Shown here in pieces: positions 8,871-18,490 of a stretch of DNA of 60,000 nucleotides; positions within the stretch are counted from its first letter, which is position 1, and each line of letters opens with the position of its first letter. The notes below the pieces were generated by a model. The model was not told the DNA's origin, searched no databases, and worked only from the letters and a program-made list of their open reading frames with translations. The translations under genes and the position numbers were made by a program. The stretch is from NCBI RefSeq assembly GCF_029227915.1, contig NC_079879.1, positions 17,238,001-17,298,000 of the forward strand, in the 5' to 3' direction. Origin of the DNA: Hydractinia symbiolongicarpus (Eukaryota; Cnidaria; Hydrozoa; Anthoathecata; Hydractiniidae).

Positions 8871-10045
8871 TCCTGCAGAAGGTACACATAGCACCTGAAA
8901 TCCCCAGTTTCGTCGGCTTTTTTAGTCATATGGAGGGTGATGCCATCACTAAGCCTTTGTAGAGGCCTTCGAGATCCATGTAGGGTATGATCGGGAGACG
9001 AAAATAGCATATCTCTCGTTGAAGAATTGGCCAATGGTCACATTGCTATCGTGGCTACCGAAAACGTTCACAATCTGTTCGAGGTGGTCTTTGGAAAGCA
9101 TGGCGTGGCTATACAGTTCATTAGGCTCTCCCTCAAGGGTGACGCTAATTTTCTCAATCTTGGCGTTATAGAACACCTCGGTGACGCCTGCATATGGCTT
9201 CACTTTTCCGGGATCTATGAAGAGCACAGGACGCCTTTCAAACTCTTAGCTGGTGTGTCAATTTGGAGGTTATAAGTGGTATCTGCTTTCTTTATGGTCA
9301 CCACCTTGCTACTCAGGATCCGTTCATACGGTAGTGCTAATCTTGCATACCTTGGCATCATGGAACTCGCGAGACCTCATGAGTGATCTTGTCAAACTCC
9401 AACTTGATATTGGTGATTTTATAGGCGGCGTCAGCTGCCCTGGCTACCGTGCTTCCCGAGGCTGTCGTCTCCGCATCTTTGATCACGTCACCGTAAGACG
9501 CGAAATGAAGGACAAATTGTATCCTCTCGTACAATCCCGATTGATAAAACGGAAGATCTCTCGTCAGCTCAAACATTTTGCCGAGGGGTATGCAAAAGGT
9601 GTTCCCATACGCGCCAACAATCGCCTTCTCCTCGTCGGTACTTACATGGTCAGTGGCATTGACTTGTAAAGGCCCGGATTGTCCCGTCATCTGGATTGAT
9701 GCCGTCTAATATGAGGTTGTTGTCACGATTAAACTTGCGTAACCACAAGTCCCGGTACACTGCCAGGGTATTATAGTCGCTAATATTCTGTACCTCGTTG
9801 CCATTCAAAGTGATACGTAGGTTTTTCACCAGATTTTTGCCGATATTGCTGACAATGGTGCGTTTCTTATTGGTTTCCGTCAATGTCAGGTCAAACAGTA
9901 GTTTGAGACTGCCCGGAAAAATGACATCATTCCGGGGCTTTTTTTGGATATCCACATACAGATCTTCATTCTGGTTGATTGTAGAGGGTATATGGCTTAT
10001 CTGAACCCTCTGTTTCCTGCCTTTGATGCCGAAAAGCTGCTTCAT
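8843..10045 (-). pseudogene. MCP: Polinton major capsid protein (double jelly-roll), frameshifted
   Basis: ATG at 10043-10045 opens MKQLFGIKGRKQRVQISHIP. The conserved block KLLFDLTLTETNKKRTIVSN and NLRITLNGNEVQNISDYNTL identifies the Polinton capsid family. The C-terminus reads RSYPTWISKASTKA, then DGITLHMTKKADETGDFRCY and QLNIIDGR. The chain is spread over several frames, with breaks near 9680 (after RAFTSQ), near 9360, near 9225 (before FIDPGKVKPY) and near 8955. About 400 residues can be followed, slightly short of typical family length. It would form hexons of an icosahedral particle. Family assignment rests on recalled conserved blocks, not a structure search. Confidence 0.85.
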
Positions 10046-10075
10046 CACCGCGGGGGAAGGGAAATCTTTAAATAA

Positions 10076-11276
10076 ATGCCAATTAATCCACTATTTGATC
10101 ACGATCTTCTGGATGAGGGCCGTCCGGATGATAAACCCGATGATAATAAACTTCCAAAACCCCCGGCAACGCCAGGGTCTTCAACGTCAGGAGAACAACA
10201 GGGTGTTCCGGGGTCTGGCCTTTTAGAGCAGAGGCAAAACTACTAAAATCAAAGGTTGACGATCTTTACGAACGTCTTAGTTGGGATCCGAGGCTGGGGA
10301 AACCTATTGCGATACCTAACGACGAGTTTAGGTTGGAAGGGAAACGTCTTTTTTTCAATGATATAGACCTTACGGCATTAATTACAAAAGATAAGGGTGG
10401 GTTGCAAGCTACTGGAGAGATGATAAAGAGATTAAAGGCAGATCTCGTGCGATCCCAACAGGGGTAAGGCAGGTTGATGATATTTTGGATGATGATATCA
10501 TTTTGATGGAATCGATAGAGGAATTTGTAGATGCCACGGAGAGCCTTCTCCAAGAAACTTCATTTGGTGGTACTGATGAAGTTCTCACTGAACGTGAAGT
10601 AACAGGGTTTAACCAAGCAGCACAGACAATAAGGGGTAACTTGAAAGACTTGAAAAGCAAGATGATCTTATATGATAGCGAGATTAGCAAGGCAGAAGCC
10701 AAGGTGAAAGAACTCGAGGGGCAGAAAGCCGGGGTAGACGAAGGACAGAGGGCTAATCTTGAGAGGGAAATAACAAAGCTTGAGGTAAAAATTGAAAAAT
10801 TGAACGATTTAAAAGAGGCCGCGCAGGATGCTCATAGCCTACTTTCCTCCCAGATTTACAGCCAGCTGAAGGTCATCAAGGAAACGTTGATGAAAATTGC
10901 CGGAGATGACACGTCTTTGCTTGAAAAGCTAAAGATCCCCTTCAAAGAGCAGGGTATAACCATAGCAAGTATCGTCTCGGCTATTGGTCTACTGATAAGC
11001 ACTCTCGTGCTTGCAGTTACAGGTGGAGGTGCCGCGGCGGGTGCTGCAGGAGATGCCGCGGGGAAGGGATTTGTGGAGAAACAGCTGGAACGATTGGGTA
11101 AATTCCTCAAATATCTGGCAGGTAAAGCACGTGCTGCATTACCCGGGATTATGGGTACCATTGTATCCTTCTTTTTAAGGGTAGCGGCAACCGTTGTTGA
11201 GTACGCAGCCAAGCATCTGTACATGGCCATCGCTGCCGCCGTTGAGTTTGTTGTGGTCTACGTTGGAAAGGTCTAA
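10076..11276 (+). pseudogene. Polinton coiled-coil/transmembrane protein, two frameshifts
   Basis: ATG 10076 lies in AAATAAATG. The acidic, Pro-rich N-terminus (MPINPLFDHDLLDEGRPDDK) breaks near 10230; the next frame reads VDDLYERLSWDPRLGKPIAI and breaks near 10465; from there the frame is open to 11276. The last part has a long coiled coil (KAEAKVKELEGQKAGVDEGQ onward), then the signature FKEQGITIASIVSAIGLLIS and a Gly/Ala-rich hydrophobic stretch, ending in another hydrophobic helix. The same order (coiled coil, EQGITI-type segment, Gly-rich membrane domain) is familiar from cnidarian Polintons. Probably a virion-associated membrane protein; function unproven. Divergent from the capsid gene, with a 30-bp gap. 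Confidence 0.7.
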
Positions 11277-11282
11277 TATTAG

Positions 11283-12083
11283 CTATTTTTTAAGCCAGAT
11301 GTAGGCAATGATGATCCCTACCCCCATTGTGATCAATGCGGCCTTGGTATCCTCGTGTTGGTTTTGTGGAGGTTGTTCGGGAGGATGTATAGGAGGCGTA
11401 GCATGTTTGGGAGCTATAGATGGCATAGCCTGTATAGTAAGATCGGGAGTATGTATGGGAGGTATAATAGGTGTGGCATGCTTAGGAGGTATAGGTGTAG
11501 TATGCTTGGGAGGTGTGGTATGTATAGGTGGCGTAGCATGCTTGGGAGGTGTACTATGCCTAGGGGGCGTAGTATGCTTTAGAGGTGTACTATGCCTGAG
11601 GGGTAAAGCTGCCGTACGCCTCACAATAGGCTTGTTATTCACATCGACCTGTACACCTACATTTACATTGGCAGGTGCTATGAAGATGTTGTTGTTATAC
11701 CCTACAATCTTGCCTATCCTCAGGTTCATATCAGAGGGCAGCATGTACACGCTTGGCATGACTGCAAAGTTTACCGGAGTTCGGGCATATTGAAGTACTT
11801 TTTGGAATTCGGTGATGTCATGCCCTACATTCTCTTGACACTGTACCATGGCCTCAAATTTTTGCAATAGGATCTGCCTTGCTGTGTAGTTGTCTGCACC
11901 AGATCCGATCAGGGATGCTTTGGCCCCTGCTTGCGACCCTAGCAACAAGACCACGTAAACCCGGATACTCTAGCTCAATTTGGTTGGACCCTCCGACGTT
12001 AGGCTTTGATTTGTCGGAATGATAAACTTGGCCCAATCACCATCAACTTGCCGCCACCAACGGCCATTCGTCAACGACGACAT
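11283..12083 (-). pseudogene. Polinton protein with TPPKH repeats and C-terminal anchor, one stop
   Basis: From ATG 12081-12083 (MSSLTNGRWWRQVDGDWAK) the frame runs to 11283 with a single TAG at 11970-11972. After a folded-looking segment (ARQILLQKFEAMVQ, RTPVNFAVMPSVYML) comes a low-complexity tract built of imperfect HATPP / KHTTP / RHSTP units (11400-11610), then a single hydrophobic helix (ALITMGVGIIIAYIWLKK) at the very C-terminus. This looks like a stalk between a folded head and a tail anchor, suggesting a surface or spike-like component. That role is inference. Confidence 0.6.
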
Positions 12084-12090
12084 GACAGCT

Positions 12091-12420
12091 TTAAACTTGT
12101 CGACGGATGTGGTAATACGCATGGAATTTGAAGATGGAGTTGAAAAGGGGTACCGACCCTGTCATGTGCTTAGCAGAGATGCCTAATGACGTCGTTGCGC
12201 AATGGCTGGCAAAATTAACCTGGATATTCCAATAGTACAGCGCCTGCCCTGTCCAGCCCACCCTAACAGTGTCATTTAGCAGATTGGTGGGAATTTTGAT
12301 GGCATACTTGGGAAACTTAGGAAATGCCACCTCAATGATGCTCAAGTTTGTTACACCAAGTTCCCATTCTCCCTTGTTGGATTTGTACCTTGCCTTAGGG
12401 TTGTATGAGTACTTATTCAT
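12091..12420 (-). CDS. Hypothetical Polinton protein (109 aa)
   Basis: An open frame starts at ATG 12420 (MNKYSYNPKARYKSNKGEWE) and ends eight bases before the next minus-strand start. It has alternating hydrophobic and polar stretches (LSIIEVAFPKFPKYAIKIP; ALYYWNIQVNFA) that suggest beta structure. It shares a tiny promoter region with the divergent gene at 12439, where TTCATCCTTT and AAAGGATGAA form an inverted repeat covering both start codons. Unrecognised family; it could be an N-terminal part of a structural protein whose C-terminus is the neighbouring ORF. Confidence 0.45.
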   Translation of the reverse strand: MNKYSYNPKARYKSNKGEWELGVTNLSIIEVAFPKFPKYAIKIPTNLLNDTVRVGWTGQALYYWNIQVNFASHCATTSLGISAKHMTGSVPLFNSIFKFHAYYHIRRQV

Positions 12421-12448
12421 CCTTTTTTAAAACAAAGGATGAAGCAAC
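12411..12448. promoter_or_regulatory. Palindromic divergent start region
   Basis: The sequence TTCATCCTTT-TTTAAAAC-AAAGGATGAA contains both start codons (minus ATG at 12418-12420, plus ATG at 12439-12441) in an inverted repeat. No room is left for a conventional promoter between the two genes, so control must lie inside coding sequence or in this palindrome. The arrangement is seen directly; a regulatory role is inferred. Confidence 0.4.
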
Positions 12449-13073
12449 TCTACATCACCGATATCGAAAAGCCCACTATATTTGAGGACTACCTGGGACA
12501 GGATAGTAGGATAGCCCTAAAATCCATCAGTATCAGGCCTGTATGGCTGAACCTGTGTAGCGACAATGAAATCGTCATCCGTAAAATAGGGTCTGACCAG
12601 AGGGAGATTAGGATTGAAATTATGAACGGCCTGTACAGGATCAAGGATTTGGCGGTTAAGCTGTTTGTCCTTAAAAATGGACTCTGCAGGCTCCGTGTCA
12701 GTGACGGGTACTCGGTGGTGATTGATCGACAGCTGCAAGAGCTCTTGGGTCTACCCTACGATCCTGGAAAAGGATTATATGAAAGGTAATTATGATGCAT
12801 ATTACAAAACTGACGGGTATATTCGACTACGCCTTGTTTGCCCCCAATTGGATGAAAACGACTGCCTGCTAAACGGTAAAGGGTCTAAAATTCTGGCCTT
12901 GCTCCCCACCAAAGAAAACGCCTGGGGGACATGGTGACCTGGAGTTTTGATACCCCTATCAACTTCCTTTGATGGGTAGCACAGATCGTCTAGAGTTCAT
13001 GTTAACAGACGAGTACCATCCTGAGAAGAACGTTTCGTTCACCGGATTAACCATGCAAATATTGATAGAATAA
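12439..13073 (+). pseudogene. Candidate Polinton minor structural protein, frameshifted
   Basis: ATG 12439 opens MKQLYITDIEKPTIFEDYL. The frame is open to 12789, then shifts near 12775 into one reading MKGNYDAYYKTDGYIRLRL, and again near 12930 into MGSTDRLEFMLTDEYHPEKN, ending TMQILIE-stop at 13071. The final LEF.LTDE...F..L...I pattern resembles C-termini of beta-sandwich structural proteins I recall from cnidarian Polintons. It may be the penton or minor capsid protein, but no diagnostic motif proves it. At least two frameshifts make it non-functional. Confidence 0.45.
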
Positions 13074-13077
13074 ATTT

Positions 13078-13498
13078 ATGACGTGACCAAGCTGTACCCA
13101 AATTTACCGAGTGCACCTGCACAAGGCGCCGATATATCGGAGGAAAGCCATGTCTACAGACTCAAAAAGATTGATGAAATAGAGCAATATCTGCGAAATG
13201 AAATCAAGAACCGGAACAGGCTTGCAAAGACGTTTAAAATGCATTACACGTGGGTACACTTCTGCGACCATGGTCTGCTTGGCGTGAGCGTGATTAGTAC
13301 AGCTTGATTTCTCGGGAGAAGGAAAAGTATATGTTGTTAAAGGAACAGATGCAACAACGTTTTAACCGTATTGTGAACGCCATCAATGAACAAGATTGCG
13401 CCCAGCTAGTTGCAAAAGGTCGAGAAAAAGGGCGTAAAGAGATGCAGAATGAGATTTTTAAAAACGTTCGATCTGCGCAGTATGTAAGCGTTACCTAG
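13078..13498 (+). pseudogene. Polinton membrane protein family, internally deleted
   Basis: The N-terminal part reads LYPNLPSAPAQ, then SHVYRLKKIDEIEQYLRNEI and a short segment up to HFCDHGLLGVSVI. The C-terminal part (13304-13498) reads REKEKYMLLKEQMQQRF and GREKGRKEMQNEIF. In the family as I recall it, these ends are joined by a long Gly/Ala-rich hydrophobic middle and a second helix. That middle is absent here, so this copy has an internal deletion near 13300. The ATG at 13078 is followed by a premature TGA, another sign of decay. Confidence 0.55.
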
Positions 13499-13614
13499 AG
13501 TCTCAGCCTGAGTATAAACTTTAATTTATATACATTTTATAGGTCCACAAAGCTTATAAAATATATGGTTTTTTAATCCTCACTCAGCAACCATTCTTTT
13601 TTGAAGTCCTTATA

Positions 13615-14202
13615 TCAGCATTCCGTGATATGTACCTGAGGGTAGTAGTTTTTACCTTGCACATACACCGATGAAATAGCCAGGATGGCACTGGCTTGGC
13701 AGGGTTTATCGTAGGGTACTGGCATGCCATGGAATTTAGTCGTGATTGCATCCCTGTAGTATTTGAGTTTAGCGTTCACATAACGGTCATTTTTCACAGG
13801 TTCCGTCGTCAATTGCTCAGAAATCAGCTCCTCGATCTTGGACCAGATTTGGCGATACTTAGCAACCCAATCAGGGTACTCTTCAAAATCAAGACTCATC
13901 GCTGGTACAGCATTGGCGCTGTACCGGGTGACCTCATGCGGGGACCAGATGTTTGGTCTTTTTACCCTTAGGGCTACCACAAGGTCCCGTGTATGGTAGC
14001 CTACTATTAACCTCTGATCCTTGCCTCCGTTAGCAGGGATAGCATCCGACACTGTTAGATAGTCCACGTTGATATCGTTGATATCTGTAAAGGTAGCAGC
14101 AAATGAGTAGAATAATTTAGGATTGACAAGCTCTTCCTCAAATCGTAGCATCTTCTTTATTGTAATTCGAACGACTTCAGAGTATTGCTTGTCATTGTAC
14201 AT
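13615..14202 (-). CDS. Conserved Polinton-type protein of unknown function (195 aa)
   Basis: An intact ORF from ATG 14200-14202. Notable blocks are RYSANAVPAMSLDFEEYPDW, ELISEQLTTEPVKNDRYVN and the C-terminal VYVQGKNYYPQVHITEC. I recall closely similar endings (QGKNYYPQVY.EEC) in ORFs next to other cnidarian Polinton genes. No catalytic motif or membrane segment is visible. Mixed alpha/beta character and regular hydrophobic spacing suggest a folded structural protein. It overlaps the upstream small cysteine ORF by 46 bases in another frame. Confidence 0.6.
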   Translation of the reverse strand: MYNDKQYSEVVRITIKKMLRFEEELVNPKLFYSFAATFTDINDINVDYLTVSDAIPANGGKDQRLIVGYHTRDLVVALRVKRPNIWSPHEVTRYSANAVPAMSLDFEEYPDWVAKYRQIWSKIEELISEQLTTEPVKNDRYVNAKLKYYRDAITTKFHGMPVPYDKPCQASAILAISSVYVQGKNYYPQVHITEC

Positions 14203-14342
14203 ATGCAGCCACCCCCATTATATGTGATATATGCATGGTAGCAGTACCAACACAATATTTTACTATGTACTTCGAACCTCCGACCACAGGTGCACCTGTC
14301 GTACGTGTCCAGCATACGTTCACAGTCCTTACATTGTTCCAT
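14157..14342 (-). CDS. Small cysteine-rich protein (61 aa)
   Basis: The ORF starts in CATAATATAAATG, the start context used throughout the element. It has eight cysteines, arranged CKDC, CTCG, CWYC and CIC, consistent with one or two zinc-binding sites. It overlaps the downstream 195-residue ORF by 46 bases. Small, but supported by the shared start motif and the cysteine spacing. Confidence 0.5.
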   Translation of the reverse strand: MEQCKDCERMLDTYDRCTCGRRFEVHSKILCWYCYHAYITYNGGGCICTMTSNTLKSFELQ

Positions 14343-14347
14343 TTATA

Positions 14348-14539
14348 TTATGATCCCGATTCAAAGGTATAAAGACGGACCTCTAAGTCCTTAATCCTTC
14401 GCCCGTTCTCCTTTTCCTTCTCCGATTCTTTCGATATCGCTAAGGCCATAAGTGGGAGGGAGATACCAATGCCAGCCATAAAGGTCATGAATGCCGCAGT
14501 TCCAAAGATATCGAATTTTGATTGACAGTTGACGCACAT
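14348..14539 (-). CDS. Small membrane protein (63 aa)
   Basis: The ORF starts in CTATAATAAATG. It has a CVNC pair at its N-terminus, one hydrophobic segment (FMTFMAGIGISLPLMALAI, residues about 17-35) and a charged tail (KESEKEKENGRRIKDLEVRL). It ends five bases before the next minus-strand ATG. It may be the outermost gene at the right end of the Polinton. Confidence 0.5.
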   Translation of the reverse strand: MCVNCQSKFDIFGTAAFMTFMAGIGISLPLMALAISKESEKEKENGRRIKDLEVRLYTFESGS

Positions 14540-14917
14540 TTATTATAGTAGTATTTTTTACAACAATTCACATCTTGACTGCGCATGTGTTGATTTTTGA
14601 TGATGTCATTAGGGAATTCCCCCTTTGACTCATTTGCTGTATACTTTGATGTACGGTAGACTATTAGGGAATTGTGCTAGAAATTTTTGACTCCTTTTTG
14701 TATGATTTTTGATGACGTCACTACACTGATTATTAGGGACATTGTATGGCTAAGCACTGATTATTAGGGAAAAATCTTTGATAGGCACTGCATGGTACTG
14801 GATGGTACTGGATTTTTGTGGTTGACTGTGGCGTGCGCGTGCGCGTGCCGACCATACCTATGGAATACCTACTGTTCATAATAAACCTAGTTTTCATGTT
14901 TACCGCGGCGATACTCC
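14540..14917. repeat. Right flank of Polinton with ATTAGGGA motifs
   Basis: No gene is visible. The motif ATTAGGGA occurs four times (near 14608, 14668, 14730 and 14765), twice within GATTATTAGGGA, and TTTTTGATGAYGTCA occurs near 14595 and 14706. A GC-alternating stretch (GTGCGCGTGCGCGTG) lies near 14832. These could be subterminal repeats of the Polinton right end, but no matching inverted copy remains on the left. Confidence 0.35.
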
Positions 14918-15134
14918 TGTTCCGACCCGTATTGACCTCTTGCCCCGTATTGACCGAATTTTGGACCCGACCCGTTTTGACGGGAGTTGACCCGTATTGA
15001 CGGAGTAAGCAAACTAATATTTTTCTGCAGACGCTTTACAAAGCAATTAAATATCTAACTTCAAAATGGAAATAAACTACATTCCACTGTATTTTGCGGT
15101 TTGCAGAAACAAGACAATAATATTTCAGCAGTAA

Positions 15135-16145
15135 AAAAGACCCAAGTTGACGAAACACCCTCTAGTCACTATGGGGCAAGATTTATCGCCGACCCAAGTT
15201 GACCAAACATCCTATAGTCACTATGGGGCAGCATTTTTTGTTGATCCAAGTTGACGAAACACCGTCTAGTCACTATGAGGCAAGATTTATCGCCGACCCA
15301 AGTTGACCAAACATCCTCTAGTCACTATGGGGAAAGATTTATTGTTGACCCAAGTTGACGAAACACCATCTAGTTACTATGGGGCAAGTATCGCCGACCC
15401 AAGTTGACCAAACACCATCTAATCACTATGGGGCAACATTTATTGTTGACCCAAGTTGACCAAACACCCTCTAGTCACTATGGGGCAAGATTTATTGTTG
15501 ACCCAAGTTGACCAAACACCATCTAGTCACTATGGGGCAAGATTTATTGTTGACCCAAGTTGACCAAACATCCTCTAGTTACTATGGGGCAACATTTATT
15601 GTTGACCCAAGTTGACCAAACACCATCTAATCCCTATGGGGCAACATTTATTGTTGACCCAAGTTGACCAAACACCATCTAATCACTATGGGGCAACATT
15701 TATTGTTGACCCAAGTTGACCAAACACCCTCTAGTCACTATGGGGCAAGATTTATTGTTGACCCAAGTTGACCAAACACCATCTAGTCACTATGGGGCAA
15801 GATTTATTGTTGACCCAAGTTGACCAAACATCCTCTAGTTACTATGGGGCAACATTTATTGTTGACCCAAGTTGACCAAACACCATCTAATCCCTATGGG
15901 GCAACATTTATTGTTGACCCAAGTTGACCAAACACCATCTAATCACTATGGGGCAACATTTATTGTTGACCCAAGTTGACCAAACACCCTCTAGTCACTA
16001 TGGGGCAAGATTTATTGTTGACCCAAGTTGACCAAACACCATCTAGTCACTATGGGGCAAGATCTATTGTTGACCCAAGTTGACCAAACACCCTCTAGTC
16101 ACTATGGGGCAAGATTTATTGTTGACCCAAGTTGACCAAACACTC
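15135..16145 (+). repeat. 52-bp minisatellite, about 19 copies, with 260-bp higher-order repeat
   Basis: The unit contains TTGACCCAAGTTGACCAAAC followed by a CTAGTCACTATGGGGCAA block and TTTATT. Units are 51-56 bp at the left and exactly 52 bp further right. A five-unit block recurs with exact 260-bp spacing: the variant AATCACTATGGGGC starts at 15421, 15681 and 15941. The core TTGACCC...TTGACC resembles the element's own terminal repeat (GACCCGTATTGACC), suggesting expansion of a transposase-binding motif. Confidence 0.9.
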
Positions 16146-16429
16146 CCCAAACGGTGTTAGATTAAATTAAAGATACGAAAGATTAAAGATAGTTTTTCAT
16201 ATTGGCTTTATCATTTATACATGTTTTGCCATACCTTTACCATAACTTTGTAACATAACAAACTATGATACAATAACATAAGTTGTAACATAACAAACTA
16301 TGATGCAATAAGTGTAAGAAGAAAACTCCTAAAATTTAATCGTATCAGCTTAAAAACTTTTTCTTACTAATTAGACGCAAGTGTTTTTTTTTTGGAGTTA
16401 TTTTCACGGAGGGTAGAGTAATACATTAT
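16146..16429. other. Spacer between minisatellite and integrase 3' end
   Basis: AT-rich with no ORF. A short direct repeat ACATAACAAACTATGAT lies near 16252 and 16287. Probably the 3' flank of the minus-strand integrase gene. Confidence 0.4.
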
Positions 16430-16859
16430 TTACATTCTATGTCTAGAGAAAATTTCCACCTCCTTGTAAATCAATATATCTATCTGTTCCCCACCAAACG
16501 GTAAATCGTCTGTAAATTTGTTTCGGATCATTTGACCAATTATGGTGGCAGATGATACATCGCTTTTTAAGAAAAGACTGTGTTTCTTAGCAAAAATGGG
16601 ATTTTTTGCTTTCACGAGAGCCATGTTTTTTGAAAGGGTGTAGACACCCCCGGATTTTAAACCCAAAAGAGGATTTTCCTTAGGATCGCAGGCTTTCCTG
16701 TACAGTTTGTGAAGGTCTCCTGTCCTAAACATTTCATCGATGATGGGCTTCCATATTGCCTTGTACTTTTTATCATCATCATACTCGCTGATTGATGTAC
16801 CTGGAATAAAATAATAATAATTTGTCTTTGCTAAAGGACTCTCCTAACAGACAGCGCAA

Positions 16860-17290
16860 GGTGTCTTAACAAACTTAGGAACAAAATTTACTTTTTTCAA
16901 AACTTGAACAATGGTTTTTTCTTTAAAGCTGCACATCTAAAATGGCTCCACTGAAATATCTGTCGCATGAGATGCTCCAACCATTTAAGGTATTGGAACA
17001 GGTAACACACGTCCAAACAGTTTTCTTTTTTTTACATGCAATCATTTTTTTGGCTTGCACGAGGAACGTTTCAGGTACATATTGTTTCACAATGTCCACA
17101 TCTACATCATTGTCACGTACTGAATCTGGAAGGTTCTTTGCATACTTAGGAAGCATACAAATGTCCGCGTGAAGACTTTCGGATAAGATTAATTGTGCGT
17201 TTTCTCTGCCAACTAGCCACGAAAGAATTAAATGACATCTTTCACGATCCCCCATAGCGTTGTATGGTACTAATTCCTCTTCGATAACTA
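16860..17290 (-). other. Exon with PHD-like zinc finger broken by a frameshift
   Basis: Within the integrase gene this exon reads TVWTCVTCSNTLNGWSISCD and then, after a one-base shift near 16950, continues WSHFRCAALKKKP. Together these give C-x2-C...C...H-x2-C ligands of a PHD-type finger. In the unshifted frame the ORF ends early at 16923. The acceptor is probably TTTTAG just upstream of 17289. Confidence 0.5.
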
Positions 17291-18490
17291 AAAGGGCAAA
17301 ACTAAAGAATAACTAAGATAGCCATGAAGATTACTTTAATATGTATTTCGATAAATTAATGCATCAATTAGTTAAATAAAAATTTAATTACGGCGTAAAA
17401 ATGACTAAATGCTTTCTCATACCTGCGCTGTCTTTCTTTCCAGAGGAAATAGCACACGATATTTCGAAAAATGATCAACTATGTGCCCAATAAAGTTGAA
17501 CTTTCCGTCTGGTTTTGATTGCATGTCGATCAGATCAATCTATTAAAACAAATTGACTGATGCCTTATTTTGTTACCTTTGCAAGTGTCTTAAAATTTGG
17601 CGTTCTTACAAAATGCCTTAGGTTTTTTATAAAAATGGTATAAACCGTGAGCTAAAGAAAACGGTAAATAAGAAGAAAGAGAAAATTTAACACATAATTA
17701 CTTGAATCCTCTGCAGAAAACCTGATGATATGATTGGCTTTAATGGTGCATTTTTTAGTTGCACGGATTTTAATGCACATGTGACACACCGCTTTATCTG
17801 CTTATCTAAACGTTCTGCTTATCTAAAAACAGACTCATTTAAAAACTAAAATAACACACGGTAATATCCAATGTAAATTATGCTGTTGCAAAACATTTTC
17901 ATACCTGTTCAAATGTTTCTTTACACCAGAGTGAAGAACTTCTTTACAATGCACCCTTTCTATTATCTCAAAGATTTGACAATCAGTTGCAACACGTTTA
18001 AAATTACCAAGGGGTGAGTTGCACTAAAATATACACAATTCTCAACTAACTATATGATAAAAATAAGGCTAACAGATAACAAATAGAAATATGCCTCACC
18101 AAAAAACTTTGTTTGGGCCTTCAGACAGAAAATAAATATATAACAAAACCTAATTATATATATAACCTTTAAATTTCATACTGGCTAATTATCATAATCA
18201 TTCTTGCATAAAAACTCAAATAACATATATATTGAACTAATAGAAAATCCAGACAGGATTTGCACCTGTATATTCATAAATGAACAGAATACCAACTAAA
18301 AGCTGGACCATGAACAAAAAAATAGGTAATACGTAAATAACTTTATATATACTTATTATTTTAACTATTTAAAAAATAATTATGTATCATCATTTTTATA
18401 GCTAATTCATATATTTTACCTAAATATTATTAGGAAGCAATTATAATTCTATTATTTTATACACAAATTTTAACTGAAAAAAGATATATA

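Larger units (their letters stand above)
945..14600. mobile_element. Polinton/Maverick element, left-truncated, with inactivated genes
   Basis: The block carries the hallmark Polinton set: type B DNA polymerase, retroviral-type D-D35-E integrase, FtsK/HerA-A32-like packaging ATPase and double jelly-roll capsid protein, plus several Polinton-type genes of unknown role. Genes lie on both strands with gaps of a few bases, have no introns, and are GC-richer than the surrounding DNA. The polymerase lacks its N-terminal part, so the left end was lost. The right limit is uncertain: the last gene starts at 14539 and repeat motifs continue to about 14.8 kb. No Ulp1-like maturation protease was found. 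The capsid, polymerase and several other genes have frameshifts, while the ATPase and some small genes are intact. This pattern fits a fairly recent death. Confidence 0.9.

Noticed and set aside
11308-11793. 161-codon plus-strand ORF rich in Gly and Cys
   Set aside because: It is the antisense shadow of the TPPKH repeat tract in the minus-strand Polinton gene.
945-14600. A bacterial or phage operon, suggested by tightly packed genes
   Set aside because: Gene content is Polinton, both flanks are eukaryotic repeats, and an intron-bearing host gene follows; no Shine-Dalgarno-like sites were seen at starts.
15135-16145. Regular repeats resembling a CRISPR array
   Set aside because: Units are contiguous 52-bp tandem copies without unique spacers, in a eukaryotic transposon with no cas genes; this is a minisatellite.
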